This document shows positions 1-8,503 of a DNA stretch of 40,508 bases, in pieces; position 1 is the first letter of the stretch; every line of letters begins with the position of its first letter. The stretch comes from an uncultured Bacteroidales bacterium (GTDB lineage: Bacteria > Bacteroidota > Bacteroidia > Bacteroidales > UBA932), in assembly GCA_944326255.1 (NCBI GenBank), contig CALVDG010000023.1, forward strand, positions 1 to 40,508, read 5' to 3'. The position numbers were made by a program, and so were the translations under genes. Under the pieces are notes generated by a model. The model had not been told where the DNA came from. It saw only the letters and a program-made list of their open reading frames with translations, and did not search any database.

Positions 1-72
1 CTGCCCCTCGACTTGCATGTGTTAAGCCTGCCGCTAGCGTTCATCCTGAGCCAGGATCAAACTCTTCATTGT
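1..72 (-). rRNA. rrs: 16S rRNA gene, 5' end only (runs off the left edge)
   Basis: Read on the minus strand this is the conserved start of bacterial 16S rRNA: AGAGTTTGATCCTGGCTCAG (the universal 27F primer site) followed by the GATGAACGCTAGC block and the ACACATGCAAGTCGA block. The AATGAAGAGTTTGATC start is the usual form in Bacteroidales. The mature 5' end is placed at about 72 by analogy; it could be a few bases off. Only about 70 bases are inside the window. The leader lies at 73 to about 235 and contains no convincing gene; a 61-codon frame there (34-219) overlaps the rRNA and is spurious. Confidence 0.97.
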
Positions 73-241
73 ATATTTCATAATTCCAGCTTGTCCTGAC
101 ATTGCTCTAATTTCAAAGAAATTAACGCTACTCTTTTCTTGGTACTTGTTGTACTTGTTCTTCAATATTTCAATCAACTTTAAGGTCTCTCGGAACTCCC
201 TTCGCTTTGTCATCATCACCGTTCCTTTCCGAAAGCGGGTG

Positions 242-273
242 CAAAGATATGGCGACTTTTTTTATCCACCAAA
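242..273 (-). promoter_or_regulatory. rRNA operon promoter (Bacteroidota type)
   Basis: On the minus strand a TTTG (-33 region, 270-273) is followed after 20 bp by TATCTTTG (242-249), matching the Bacteroidota sigma-ABfr consensus TTTG / TAnnTTTG. Upstream (274-320) is extremely A/T-rich with runs of A and T, as expected for an UP-like element of a strong rRNA promoter. Transcription would begin near 235, leaving a leader of about 160 nt before 16S. Confidence 0.8.
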
Positions 274-329
274 TTTTTTTGCAACTTTTTTGAAAAATTT
301 TTTTAACTAAATTTTAAAGCCTCTGACTA

Positions 330-1883
330 TCAAGACAATTTATCTCCATTTTTTTTCGCCCACACAAAGTCAAGTATGGCCATGTCCTCGGAAGCCGATA
401 TCGAGATAGCCACTCCGTACTTCTTACGCCACTTCTTGATTATAGAACTGAACATCCCCTTTGTCAGATATGCCTCCACAAGAGGATTTACGGTAAGGTG
501 GAATGACTTCTCTCCCTTTTCCTTCACATAATAGGCCAGCTGCCTCTCTATATTCTCATCAATAAGTATGCTGGAGGATATCTTGCCGGTACCGTTGCAG
601 GCAGGGCAGGTCTCCATCGTCTCAATCTCGGTGGCAGGACGGACACGCTGGCGGGTTATCTGCATGAGTCCGAACTTAGTCAGGGGAAGAATATTGTGCT
701 TCGCCCTGTCATTCTCCATAAGCTCCTGCATCTTTTTGTGCAGGGCGTTCTTATGCTCGTTGGTGTCCATATCTATGAAGTCCACGATGATGATGCCGCC
801 CATATCCCTGAGCTTCAGCTGTCGGGATATTTCCTCCGCCGCCACGCAGTTTACATCATAGGCGTTCTGCTCCTGGTCCTTCCCCGTCTTGACGCGGGTT
901 CCGCTGTTGACATCCACCACGTGCATGGCCTCGGTATGCTCGATGACCAGATATGCTCCCTGCCGCATGGGCACAACCTTCCCGAAAGAGGACTTTATCT
1001 GCCTGGTCACATCAAAGTGATCCAGAATAGGCTCATGCCCCTTATACAGCTTGACTATCTTCTCGTGATCGGGCAGTATAGTGGAAATATACTCGCGTAC
1101 CTCGTGGTACACGGACTCGTCATTGACGTAAATATTGGTAAATGTATCGTTCAACAGATCCCTGAGGATCGTAGTGGTCTTGCTGTTTTCCTTAAAAAGG
1201 AGCTGCGGCATCTTACGTGATGCCATCTTGGGCCAGGACTCTTCCCATTTTCTGACAAGCAGGCGCAGTTCCGCATCCAGCACAGCGGCATTCTTCCCTT
1301 CCGCCGCAGTGCGGATTATCGCCCCGTAATTGGCGGGCAGTATACTGTACATCAAACGTTCCAGACGCTTCTTCTCCTCCTTGGAGGATATCTTCTGCGA
1401 CACGCTTATCTTATCCCCGAACGGAAGCAGGACCAGATTGCGCCCGGCGATGGAAATCTCTCCGGTCAACCTGGAGCCCTTCGTCGATATAGGCTCCTTT
1501 ACAATCTGCACAATTATCGGCTGCCCCGGCTTGAGTACATTTTCTATCTTCCCCTCCTTCTCCAGAATATTATTAATTTCTACCGTTGAGAAAAAGGTTT
1601 TGAAATCCCGGTTAGGGTTTATCTGTTTGGCAAAGTAGTCAAATGCCTTGAAATTAAGTCCCAGATCCAGATAATGGACGAATGCGTCTTTCTTGTCCCC
1701 TATGTCTACGAAAGCTGCATTCAGCGTGGGAATGAGCTTCTTTACCTTCCCCAGGTACACATCTCTCAAAGAAAATGCCCTCTCGGTATTCTGCTCCTTG
1801 TTGAGCTCCACCAGACGGTGGTCCTCAAGCAGAGCTATCACAGTCTCCTTTAAGTTTACATCTATTATCAGATTTCTATCCAT
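330..1883 (-). CDS. rng: Ribonuclease E/G family endoribonuclease
   Basis: 517 residues, the usual length for the short RNase G/CafA form without the long RNase E scaffold tail. The N-terminal part holds the S1-like RNA-binding region (about residues 36-130). The catalytic DNase I-like region has the conserved DVNSGTRVKTGKDQ and IIIVDFIDM segments with the metal-binding aspartates. A zinc-link type CPAC motif is at residues 426-429. RNase G trims the 5' end of 16S rRNA and starts decay of some mRNAs in E. coli; the same role is inferred here. The gene is read in the same direction as the 16S gene, 57 bp upstream of its promoter, with no terminator visible between them. The ATG lies 8 nt after the T-tract of a strong terminator, so it needs its own promoter, read-through, or an attenuation mechanism. 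Confidence 0.95.
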   Translation of the reverse strand: MDRNLIIDVNLKETVIALLEDHRLVELNKEQNTERAFSLRDVYLGKVKKLIPTLNAAFVDIGDKKDAFVHYLDLGLNFKAFDYFAKQINPNRDFKTFFSTVEINNILEKEGKIENVLKPGQPIIVQIVKEPISTKGSRLTGEISIAGRNLVLLPFGDKISVSQKISSKEEKKRLERLMYSILPANYGAIIRTAAEGKNAAVLDAELRLLVRKWEESWPKMASRKMPQLLFKENSKTTTILRDLLNDTFTNIYVNDESVYHEVREYISTILPDHEKIVKLYKGHEPILDHFDVTRQIKSSFGKVVPMRQGAYLVIEHTEAMHVVDVNSGTRVKTGKDQEQNAYDVNCVAAEEISRQLKLRDMGGIIIVDFIDMDTNEHKNALHKKMQELMENDRAKHNILPLTKFGLMQITRQRVRPATEIETMETCPACNGTGKISSSILIDENIERQLAYYVKEKGEKSFHLTVNPLVEAYLTKGMFSSIIKKWRKKYGVAISISASEDMAILDFVWAKKNGDKLS

Positions 1884-1891
1884 GTTTACTT

Positions 1892-1931
1892 AAAAAAAAA
1901 ATCTAAAGCGGTTCATCAACGCTTTAGATTT
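1892..1931 (-). terminator. Intrinsic terminator after the HU / AURKAIP1 genes
   Basis: A perfect 12-bp stem (arms 1899-1910 and 1920-1931, AAATCTAAAGCG with CGCTTTAGATTT) and a 9-nt loop, followed on the minus strand by a run of nine T. There is no T-run on the opposite side, so it acts on minus-strand transcription. It sits between the small ribosomal-protein-like gene and the RNase E/G start codon. Confidence 0.9.
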
Positions 1932-1951
1932 AATGTAGCTAATAATGGCCG

Positions 1952-2041
1952 CTATCTCTTTTTATGTCTGTTCTTGCGCAAACGTTTTTTACGTTTGTGC
2001 GTAGCCATTTTATGTCTTTTTCTCTTTTTTCCGCTAGGCAT
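1952..2041 (-). CDS. AURKAIP1/COX24-domain small basic protein (ribosome-associated, mS38/bS22-like)
   Basis: A 29-residue frame, almost entirely Lys/Arg/His, starting MPSGKKRKRHKMATHKRKKR and ending in RHKKR. Proteins of this sequence are annotated in Bacteroidota as AURKAIP1/COX24 domain proteins, related to mitochondrial ribosomal protein mS38 and actinobacterial bS22. The probable role is as a small-subunit ribosomal component that contacts rRNA, inferred from family. It lies 8 nt downstream of HU on the same strand and just before a strong terminator, so it is co-transcribed with HU. Its composition (a dozen Lys, eight Arg, four His) fits an RNA-embedded peptide. It is too short for ordinary gene finders. 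Confidence 0.85.
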   Translation of the reverse strand: MPSGKKRKRHKMATHKRKKRLRKNRHKKR

Positions 2042-2049
2042 AGCAAAAA

Positions 2050-2337
2050 TTATTTTTTAATGTTGGTCTTAACTAAATTCAGGAAAGTCTTGGAAGGCTT
2101 GAAAGCAGGGATATAGTGCTCGGGAATCACAATTGTTTTCTGCTTGGAGATGTTGCGGGCTGTCTTCTGAGCACGCTTCTTGGCCGTAAAGCTGCCGAAA
2201 CCACGAAGATAAACGCTGTTATCCTTGGAAACAGAGTCCTTGACTGTATCCATAAAAGCCACAATAACTCTCTGCACACTGAGTTTTTCAAGTCCTGTAG
2301 CCTTTGCTACTTCATTTACAATATCAGCTTTTGTCAT
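2050..2337 (-). CDS. HU/IHF-family histone-like DNA-binding protein
   Basis: 95 residues, full length for HU. The sequence begins with the typical MTKADIVNEVAKATGLEK helix, carries the LRGFGSFTAKKRAQKTARN segment leading into the beta arm, and ends with the IPAFKPSKTF signature and a short basic tail. It binds and bends DNA non-specifically as a dimer in the nucleoid. The beta arm here, NISKQKTIVIPEHYIPAF, lacks the usual NPQTG spelling (NISKQ), which is common in Bacteroidota variants. A good -33/-7 promoter lies about 50 bp upstream, and the AURKAIP1-like gene follows immediately. Confidence 0.93.
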   Translation of the reverse strand: MTKADIVNEVAKATGLEKLSVQRVIVAFMDTVKDSVSKDNSVYLRGFGSFTAKKRAQKTARNISKQKTIVIPEHYIPAFKPSKTFLNLVKTNIKK

Positions 2338-2387
2338 CTTTTGTTATATTTATGTTATTAGTAATCAGTTCTGCAAAATTCAGACTG

Positions 2388-2418
2388 CAAAAGTATTCTT
2401 ATTTTTTACAAATACAAA
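2388..2418 (-). promoter_or_regulatory. Promoter of the HU - AURKAIP1 operon
   Basis: On the minus strand TTTG (2415-2418) is followed after 19 bp by TACTTTTG (2388-2395), an exact fit to the Bacteroidota TTTG-N19-TAnnTTTG pattern. The predicted transcription start is near 2381, giving a leader of about 45 nt before the HU start codon. Confidence 0.75.
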
Positions 2419-2448
2419 AAATTATTGCAGTTTTTTACATAAAAGATT

Positions 2449-2540
2449 TTGGCACAATGATTGACAATACGAATACTGCTTATTTTGCCTAAGTATGGGA
2501 ATACCATATATGACAGAATGGCACTCTGCGACTGACAGAA
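2449..2540 (+). promoter_or_regulatory. Candidate control region of lon
   Basis: The lon upstream region has two copies of TGACAGAA (2511-2518 and 2533-2540) exactly 22 bp apart, about two helical turns, the second ending 16 bp before the start codon. The first runs into TGGCAC (2519-2524). Further up, TTGGCAC-N5-TTGA (2449-2464) has a perfect sigma-54 -24 half with correct spacing but GA instead of GC at -12. I see no clean TAnnTTTG box. A stress-responsive promoter is plausible because Lon is a heat-shock protease; which sigma factor is used is not settled by the sequence. Confidence 0.4.
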
Positions 2541-2556
2541 CTTAAATTGAGAAATT

Positions 2557-4962
2557 ATGAGACAGAAAATAGAAGATGTATTCAGTGCGGGAATCGGAGA
2601 AGTGAACATTCTCCCGGTAGTCAATATCGATTCCGTACAAAAGCTGAACGACAGCGAGTTGCCGGAGACACTGCCGATACTTGCCCTGCGCAATGCGGTG
2701 CTGTTTCCGTCCACTGTCACCCCTATATCCATAGGAAGGGAAAAATCCATAAAACTGGTCAGGGATGTCTACGGCTCGGGCAAGATTCTGGGCGCCATCT
2801 CACAAAGGGATGTGAACGTGGAGGATCCTTCTCTGATAGACCTATATAATATAGGTACGCTTGCCAGGATTATCAAGATAATCGAAATGCCCGACGGCAC
2901 TGTCACGGCTATCCTTCAGGGCCTGAAAAGGCTGAAAGCCATCGAGCAGACGGCATCCGAGCCGTATATGTTCGCCAGGGTCCAGTATCTGGAAGAGACA
3001 CAGCCCAAGAAGAATGACAGGGAGATGAAGTCCCTTACAGGCTCTGTCAAGGACCTGGCCCTGCATATCATCAAGCTCTCCCCGCACCTGCCCCAGGAGG
3101 CATCCTTCGCCATCAAGAATCTTGAAGGCGACGAGTTCCTGATCAACTTCATCGCCTCAAGCATGGAACTGGAGGATCCCATGGAGAAGATCAAGCTGCT
3201 GGAGGAAGGCAATATAAAGATCCGCGCCATGAAACTGGTGGAAATGCTCAACCGTCAGGTGGAGATATTGAAGCTGAAAGACGACATTCAGAAAAAAGTC
3301 CGCACCGAGATGGACCAGCAGCAGAGGGAATACTATCTGAACAACCAGCTGCGCACCATTCAGGAAGAGCTCGGCATGGACGAGGCGCAGGACATCGACG
3401 AGCTCAGGCAGAAGGCCAAGAAGAAAAAATGGCCGGAATATGCCGCCAAAGCCTTCGAGAGTGAGGTCCGCAAACTAGAGAGGTCCAACCCGAATTCTCC
3501 TGACTACAATATCCAGTACCAGTACATCCAGTTCATACTGGATCTGCCCTGGGACGAGACGACCAAGGACAATCTGGATCTCAAGCACGCCCAGAAAGTG
3601 CTGGACAAAGACCACTACGGTCTGGAGACTGTCAAGGAAAGGATTATCGAGTATCTTGCAGTGCTGAAACTCAAAGGAGACATGAAGTCCCCCATCATCT
3701 GCCTGTACGGCCCTCCGGGAGTCGGAAAGACCTCCCTCGGAAAGTCCATTGCCAAGGCACTGGGCAGAAAATACCAGAGAATCTCTCTCGGCGGCCTGCA
3801 CGACGAGTCGGAGATAAGGGGACACAGAAGAACCTACATAGGAGCTATGCCTGGCCGTATACTCCAGAGCATCAACCGGGCCGGAAGTTCCAATCCGGTA
3901 ATAGTCCTCGACGAGATAGACAAGGTCAGTCAGGACTACAAGGGAGACCCCTCATACGCACTGCTGGAAGTGCTGGACCCGGAGCAGAACAATGCTTTCC
4001 ACGACAACTACCTCGACATCGACTACGACCTGTCAAAGGTACTGTTCATCACGACTGCCAACAATATAAGCACCATACATCCCGCACTCCGGGACCGTAT
4101 GGAGATGATCTCCGTATCCGGCTACCTGGCCGAGGAGAAAGTATGCATCGCACAGGGCTATCTTATCCCCAAGCAGCTTGAGGCACACGGTCTGAAAAAG
4201 AGCCAGGTGAAGTTCTCCAGACCGGCCATAGAGAAGATCATAGACGAGTACACCCGCGAGTCGGGAGTCAGAGGGCTTGACAGACAGATTGCGAAAATAG
4301 CCAGGGTCTCCGCCAGGAAAATTGCGACGGGCGAGACAAAGAGCATCAGCGTCACTCCGGCCATAGTCTCCGAGTTCCTGGGACTGCCGACCAACTTCCA
4401 CGACCTGCAGAAAGGCAATGAGGCGCCCGGAGTCGTGACCGGACTGGCCTGGACTGAGAACGGCGGCGAGATACTGTTCATAGAGTGCTCGGTAAGCGAG
4501 GGCAAGGGAGTGCTTTCCACCACCGGTAACCTGGGAGACGTGATGAAGGAATCCGCGACGATAGCGTTCCAGTACCTGAAAGCCCATCCGGACCTGATAG
4601 GCCTGACGACCGAGGATATTATGAAACACGATATTCATATCCACGTTCCGGAAGGGGCAATACCCAAGGACGGCCCGTCCGCAGGTATCACGATGGTAAG
4701 CTCCATGGCCTCCGCCCTGTCCGGGAAAATGGTCCGCAGCGGCATTGCGATGACCGGCGAGATGACCCTGAGAGGCAAGGTTCTGCCTGTCGGCGGCATC
4801 AAGGAAAAGATACTGGCTGCCAAACGGGCCGGCATCCATACCATCATCCTGTCCAAGGAGAACGAGAAGGACATCAAGGATATCAAGCCCGTATATATTG
4901 AAGGTCTGAACTTTGTATACGTGGACAATATCTCGGAAGTACTAAAATATATCTTCAGCTGA
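2557..4962 (+). CDS. lon: ATP-dependent Lon protease
   Basis: 801 residues, full length. Order: N-terminal substrate-binding LON domain (about residues 30-240, starting at [19 protein letters not shown]), coiled linker, AAA+ domain with Walker A GPPGVGKT at 385-392 and Walker B VIVLDEID, then the protease domain with the Ser-Lys dyad: Ser708 in PKDGPSAG and Lys751 in GGIKEK (43 residues apart, as in E. coli S679/K722). It degrades damaged and regulatory proteins in the cytoplasm. The uracil-DNA glycosylase gene overlaps its stop codon by 1 bp, so the two are probably translationally coupled. The upstream region carries unusual repeats that may give stress control. Confidence 0.98.
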   Translation: MRQKIEDVFSAGIGEVNILPVVNIDSVQKLNDSELPETLPILALRNAVLFPSTVTPISIGREKSIKLVRDVYGSGKILGAISQRDVNVEDPSLIDLYNIGTLARIIKIIEMPDGTVTAILQGLKRLKAIEQTASEPYMFARVQYLEETQPKKNDREMKSLTGSVKDLALHIIKLSPHLPQEASFAIKNLEGDEFLINFIASSMELEDPMEKIKLLEEGNIKIRAMKLVEMLNRQVEILKLKDDIQKKVRTEMDQQQREYYLNNQLRTIQEELGMDEAQDIDELRQKAKKKKWPEYAAKAFESEVRKLERSNPNSPDYNIQYQYIQFILDLPWDETTKDNLDLKHAQKVLDKDHYGLETVKERIIEYLAVLKLKGDMKSPIICLYGPPGVGKTSLGKSIAKALGRKYQRISLGGLHDESEIRGHRRTYIGAMPGRILQSINRAGSSNPVIVLDEIDKVSQDYKGDPSYALLEVLDPEQNNAFHDNYLDIDYDLSKVLFITTANNISTIHPALRDRMEMISVSGYLAEEKVCIAQGYLIPKQLEAHGLKKSQVKFSRPAIEKIIDEYTRESGVRGLDRQIAKIARVSARKIATGETKSISVTPAIVSEFLGLPTNFHDLQKGNEAPGVVTGLAWTENGGEILFIECSVSEGKGVLSTTGNLGDVMKESATIAFQYLKAHPDLIGLTTEDIMKHDIHIHVPEGAIPKDGPSAGITMVSSMASALSGKMVRSGIAMTGEMTLRGKVLPVGGIKEKILAAKRAGIHTIILSKENEKDIKDIKPVYIEGLNFVYVDNISEVLKYIFS

Positions 4963-5624
4963 TGGACGTAAAAATAGAAGAATCCTGGAAAGCGGTGCTT
5001 CGGGAAGAATTCGACAAGGAATACTTCTCCCGGATTGCCGCTTTCCTGCATCAGGAGAAACGGGAAGGAAAGACCATCTACCCTCCCGGCCCGCTTATCT
5101 TCAATGCATTCCGGCTTACACCTTTTGAACAGGTGAAAGTCGTCATACTCGGTCAGGACCCCTATCATGGCCCCGGTCAGGCCCATGGACTGTCTTTCTC
5201 CGTACAGGACGGGGTGGCATTGCCTCCGTCGCTGCAGAACATCTACAAGGAAATATCCAATGATATCGGAACGCCTGCTCCAGCCAGCGGCAATCTGGAA
5301 AGATGGGCCGGGCAGGGAGTGTTCCTGCTCAACTCGGTGCTTACCGTCAGGGCTGGAGCTCCGACCTCGCACAGCAATATAGGATGGCAGACCTTCACCG
5401 ATGCCGTCATCAAGACCCTTTCCGACAAAAAGGACGGACTTGTATTCATGCTGTGGGGCAATTATGCCAGAAGCAAGAGACTGCTTATCGACAACTCCAG
5501 GCACCTGGTGCTGGAAGCGGCCCATCCATCACCCCTGGCCCGGGGAGCCTTCTTCGGATGCCGGCATTTCTCCAAAGCCAACGAATACCTGGTATCGCAG
5601 GGGAAAACCCCGATTGTATGGTAA
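4962..5624 (+). CDS. ung: Uracil-DNA glycosylase, family 1
   Basis: 220 residues, normal for Ung. The water-activating loop [18 protein letters not shown] has the catalytic Asp66; the uracil-recognition Asn is in VFMLWGNYA, and the DNA-intercalating loop HPSPLARG carries His188. The enzyme removes uracil from DNA as the first step of base-excision repair. The start ATG shares its A with the last base of the lon stop codon (TGATG), so it forms a lon-ung operon. It converges on the LysE-type gene with only 21 bp between them. Confidence 0.97.
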   Translation: MDVKIEESWKAVLREEFDKEYFSRIAAFLHQEKREGKTIYPPGPLIFNAFRLTPFEQVKVVILGQDPYHGPGQAHGLSFSVQDGVALPPSLQNIYKEISNDIGTPAPASGNLERWAGQGVFLLNSVLTVRAGAPTSHSNIGWQTFTDAVIKTLSDKKDGLVFMLWGNYARSKRLLIDNSRHLVLEAAHPSPLARGAFFGCRHFSKANEYLVSQGKTPIVW

Positions 5625-5645
5625 GCGGAACATTACCGCACAGAA

Positions 5646-6290
5646 TCACAGCACGAAGAGTATACGGTACAGGCCCTCGAAGATAGAGATCACTCCGAGT
5701 ACCATTATCGCCACGCCCGCCACTCTGTTTATCATCATGAGCTGCCTGAGACGCAGCTTGTTTCTGAACATATTGATTGACGTAGACAAGGCATACCACC
5801 ACATTGTGGCCCCGATGAACACACCGGCAAGAGCCGAGGCTATGATATTGTACGCTCCGTTGCCGTCACCTCCGTCGATACCGATAAAGGCGAAAAGTCC
5901 CAGCATCAGGAAGAACGCTCCGGGATTACTCACCGTCATAAGCAGAGTGGAGAAGAAGTCCTGCCAATACCGCTTGTCTCCGGACTTTATGCGCTTAATC
6001 TGCTTTATCGGGTTGGTCATAAAGAGCTTCACACCGAAAGCACCCACGATCAATCCTCCTACTATCATGACTATATCCTGATAGTCCGACAGGATACGCT
6101 GGACGAAAGACAGACTGAGCAGAGCTATCGCTGCAAAAAAGGTATCGGACACCGCAGCTCCCAGCCCGGTGATAAAGCCGGAATTACGCCCCTTGCTCAG
6201 TGTCCGCTGTATGCACAGCACTCCTATCGGTCCGAGCGGCACCGACGCGCAGATTCCTACTATAAGTCCCTTCAGCAGCTCCTCCAGCAT
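5646..6290 (-). CDS. LysE/RhtB-family exporter (first of two paralogues)
   Basis: 214 residues with about six hydrophobic segments, the size of LysE/RhtB amino-acid exporters. The N-terminus shows the family glycine/proline pattern GLIVGICASVPLGPIGVLC followed by QRTLSKGR, and the middle has VSNPGAFFLMLGLFAFIG, a good match to the conserved asparagine-proline of TM4. The substrate is unknown; the family exports amino acids or related small molecules across the inner membrane. It is the last gene of the coaD operon, starting 2 nt after the thioredoxin-like gene. A closely similar gene is at 8504-9145 on the other strand. Confidence 0.85.
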   Translation of the reverse strand: MLEELLKGLIVGICASVPLGPIGVLCIQRTLSKGRNSGFITGLGAAVSDTFFAAIALLSLSFVQRILSDYQDIVMIVGGLIVGAFGVKLFMTNPIKQIKRIKSGDKRYWQDFFSTLLMTVSNPGAFFLMLGLFAFIGIDGGDGNGAYNIIASALAGVFIGATMWWYALSTSINMFRNKLRLRQLMMINRVAGVAIMVLGVISIFEGLYRILFVL

Positions 6291-6292
6291 AA

Positions 6293-7915
6293 TTACTCCT
6301 GTTCCTCCGATGTAAGATAATACTCCAGCAGAGCACTCAGGACATCCGGATTGATATCCTTGGCCAGCGTCACTTTGTTTTCATCCAGCAGATATATGGC
6401 CGGAACATCCATAAGCTCGTATTTGTCGAACATCCCGGACTCTCTCTTTCTGTCCCACAGATCCGTCCACGCACGGTCCTGCCCCTTGACATATTTCTTC
6501 CACTTATTGTCCTTTCCGGTATATATAGCCGCGACACACACCTCTGAGAGATCGTACTGACGCTGAATCTTGTCCACCTCCTCCGAGACTGCATTACACA
6601 AAGCACAGTTCATGTCGTAAAAGTACAGCACTGTATATCTGGCCTTCAGGTCATATATGGACTGCTTCTTGTTCTTCGGTGTCCGAAGCTCCAGGTCTGA
6701 TGCCGGTCTGTCCAGAGGATTGCGGTAGAACATCAGAACAGCCAGAGCCGTCTGGTCTATGAATTCACTTACAGAGGAGTAATCGGCCCGTATAACACTT
6801 CCGTGGCTCACGCCCTTGTCCGTAAACTCCACTGTCTCCCACAGTTCAGGCATCCCTGCGATGTACTTGTTCGCCAGATAAGCCGCACCCTGCTGAAGCG
6901 TGTAGCTCGGGCTGGTCTTCAGGTACTGATAAAGAGTATAGAATATCTCATGGAAGAACTCAGGATTGTCCTTGGAGTCCTCGAAGAACGTGTCTATGGT
7001 CTCCACCACCTCCGTGGTATCGGAAGTATTGGCCATCGGCAAGAATATCCGCTCAAGGAGCTCTTCAGTCGCGGTCATCTGACTCTCATAGAGTTCCACC
7101 ACCTGCGACAGAGCGGTCGGTGTAAGTTCCCGGCCGATAATCTTGCCGTTCCGGTCTACCAGAAAGAGTTTCGGTGTGGATATCACTCCGTAAGCCGTGA
7201 GGAAATCCGACTTCATCTCCGGATCCCACAGGTTGACAAGCGTCACATTGTCCGGCAGGCTGAACGGATGTATCACCTTCGCTATATAGTCCGTCCATCT
7301 TTCCATATCATCCTGCGTATAGACCATATACACAGTAAAATTGATATTTCTGTCACACTGGAGAAGATACTGCATGAGTGTAGGAGTCATCCGCTGACAC
7401 CCGGGGCACTCGTCATCGTAAAAATACAATATGGAATAATCCTGATCCCCTTCCGGGAACATGACTTCATTGCCGGCAGGATCCTGCATCGTCAGCACAG
7501 TTGCGTCCATACCTATCAGAGACCTCCTATTGGCATCTGCAAAAAGCCTCATCTCCAGACGTGCATCCTCATCAGCGAGCCGATATCTCCCGTTCAGAAA
7601 GTAATTGTCCGCCACATATATAGCTATCTCGTCGTAACCCATTATCCTGGAATCACGGTAATACCTATATATATAGTAGGCTATCTGCGCAATCTCCTCA
7701 TCGCTCTTTCCAGTCATGATGAATCCGTCCGCCTTGCCGATAATCTCATATGGCTGCAGACCGTCAAAGACACTCATGACCATATTGATATCTTCCTGAG
7801 TCATGGAGGTGCCGCCTGACAGAGTATCCGTCTGGGCTGCGGCATACATATCCGTCACCGCGCAGAGCGTCAGGCAGATTGCGACGAAACCGGTTAATAT
7901 CTTCACTCTGTTCAT
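6293..7915 (-). CDS. Secreted/periplasmic protein with two thioredoxin-like domains (DUF5106-like)
   Basis: 540 residues. An N-terminal hydrophobic signal (about residues 5-25, ending near MYAAA) points to export. Two thioredoxin-fold segments follow: one with CPGC at residues 170-173 after ILYFYDDE and a cis-Pro type ISTPKLFLVD, and one with CALC at 437-440 after VLYFYDMN and a VPAIYLLDEN strand. The region between (about 270-400) is helical. Similar Bacteroidota proteins are annotated DUF5106/thioredoxin-like. It may be a thiol-disulfide oxidoreductase or a redox-sensitive folding factor at the envelope; no substrate is evident. It sits between coaD and the LysE gene with 2-nt gaps, which says operon rather than shared function. 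Confidence 0.75.
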   Translation of the reverse strand: MNRVKILTGFVAICLTLCAVTDMYAAAQTDTLSGGTSMTQEDINMVMSVFDGLQPYEIIGKADGFIMTGKSDEEIAQIAYYIYRYYRDSRIMGYDEIAIYVADNYFLNGRYRLADEDARLEMRLFADANRRSLIGMDATVLTMQDPAGNEVMFPEGDQDYSILYFYDDECPGCQRMTPTLMQYLLQCDRNINFTVYMVYTQDDMERWTDYIAKVIHPFSLPDNVTLVNLWDPEMKSDFLTAYGVISTPKLFLVDRNGKIIGRELTPTALSQVVELYESQMTATEELLERIFLPMANTSDTTEVVETIDTFFEDSKDNPEFFHEIFYTLYQYLKTSPSYTLQQGAAYLANKYIAGMPELWETVEFTDKGVSHGSVIRADYSSVSEFIDQTALAVLMFYRNPLDRPASDLELRTPKNKKQSIYDLKARYTVLYFYDMNCALCNAVSEEVDKIQRQYDLSEVCVAAIYTGKDNKWKKYVKGQDRAWTDLWDRKRESGMFDKYELMDVPAIYLLDENKVTLAKDINPDVLSALLEYYLTSEEQE

Positions 7916-7917
7916 AA

Positions 7918-8412
7918 TCAGTCTATATACTTGTTAATGTCTATATTGGACGGCAAAAACGGTGCCGCATCACCGCCGTTGACGATCACATCCCGTACCA
8001 CTGTTGATGAGATAAACGAATAAGCATGGGAAGCCGGGATGAAGACAGTAACTATCCCCGGGCTCATCTTGCGGTTGGCCTGTGCTATGACGGACTCCAG
8101 TTCAAAATCCGTAGTGGTTCTCAATCCGCGGACTATGAAATCCGCTCCCTTCTCCCGGCACAAGTCTACTGTCAGGCCTGTGTATGACAGCACTTCTATG
8201 TCTGCCCCGGCATCCACCAAAGGACGCACGGCATCATTTATCAGGCGCACTCTTGTCTGAGGTGACAGAAAACCGCGCTTTAGGTGGTTGTATCCCACTG
8301 CCACATATATCCTGTCAAACAGATTGAGAGCCGACTGCAGCACATCCATATGTCCCAAGGTAAACGGGTCAAAAGACCCGGGAAAGATAGCAGTCCTTTT
8401 ATCCATAGCCAT
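7918..8412 (-). CDS. coaD: Phosphopantetheine adenylyltransferase
   Basis: 164 residues, full length. The nucleotidyltransferase signature GSFDPFTLGH lies at residues 12-21, the phosphate-binding ISSTVVRD near the C-terminus, and FIVRGLRTTTDFELE in the middle is typical of CoaD. It joins 4'-phosphopantetheine and ATP to dephospho-CoA, the fourth step of CoA synthesis. Two in-frame ATGs (8412 and 8406) are possible starts; the second (MDKRTAIFPG) is equally plausible. It heads a minus-strand operon with the double-thioredoxin protein and a LysE-type exporter. Confidence 0.96.
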   Translation of the reverse strand: MAMDKRTAIFPGSFDPFTLGHMDVLQSALNLFDRIYVAVGYNHLKRGFLSPQTRVRLINDAVRPLVDAGADIEVLSYTGLTVDLCREKGADFIVRGLRTTTDFELESVIAQANRKMSPGIVTVFIPASHAYSFISSTVVRDVIVNGGDAAPFLPSNIDINKYID

Positions 8413-8480
8413 TTACTGTCCGTATTTGTTACAAACAACAAATATAATCAAATTTTCCCCTTTGACTGCTGATATTTCAT

Positions 8481-8488
8481 TACTTTTG
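8481..8488 (+). promoter_or_regulatory. -7 box of the second LysE-type gene
   Basis: TACTTTTG matches TAnnTTTG and lies 15 bp before the start codon at 8504, giving an almost leaderless mRNA. A TTTG sits 16 bp upstream, shorter than the usual 19-21 bp spacing, so the -33 match is weak. On the opposite strand, TATATTTG (8439-8446) is a likely -7 box for coaD. Confidence 0.5.
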
Positions 8489-8503
8489 CGGAGAAACTGC
8501 GAT

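Noticed and set aside
34..219. 61-codon frame across the 16S 5' end and leader
   Set aside because: Overlaps rRNA and its leader; no family resemblance.
5625..5645. Possible terminator between ung and the LysE-type gene (GGTAA-N8-TTACC)
   Set aside because: Only a 5-bp stem and no T-run.
8288..8503. N-terminal extension of the second LysE-type gene
   Set aside because: Would overlap coaD on the other strand and its own promoter; family proteins start at the ATG at 8504.
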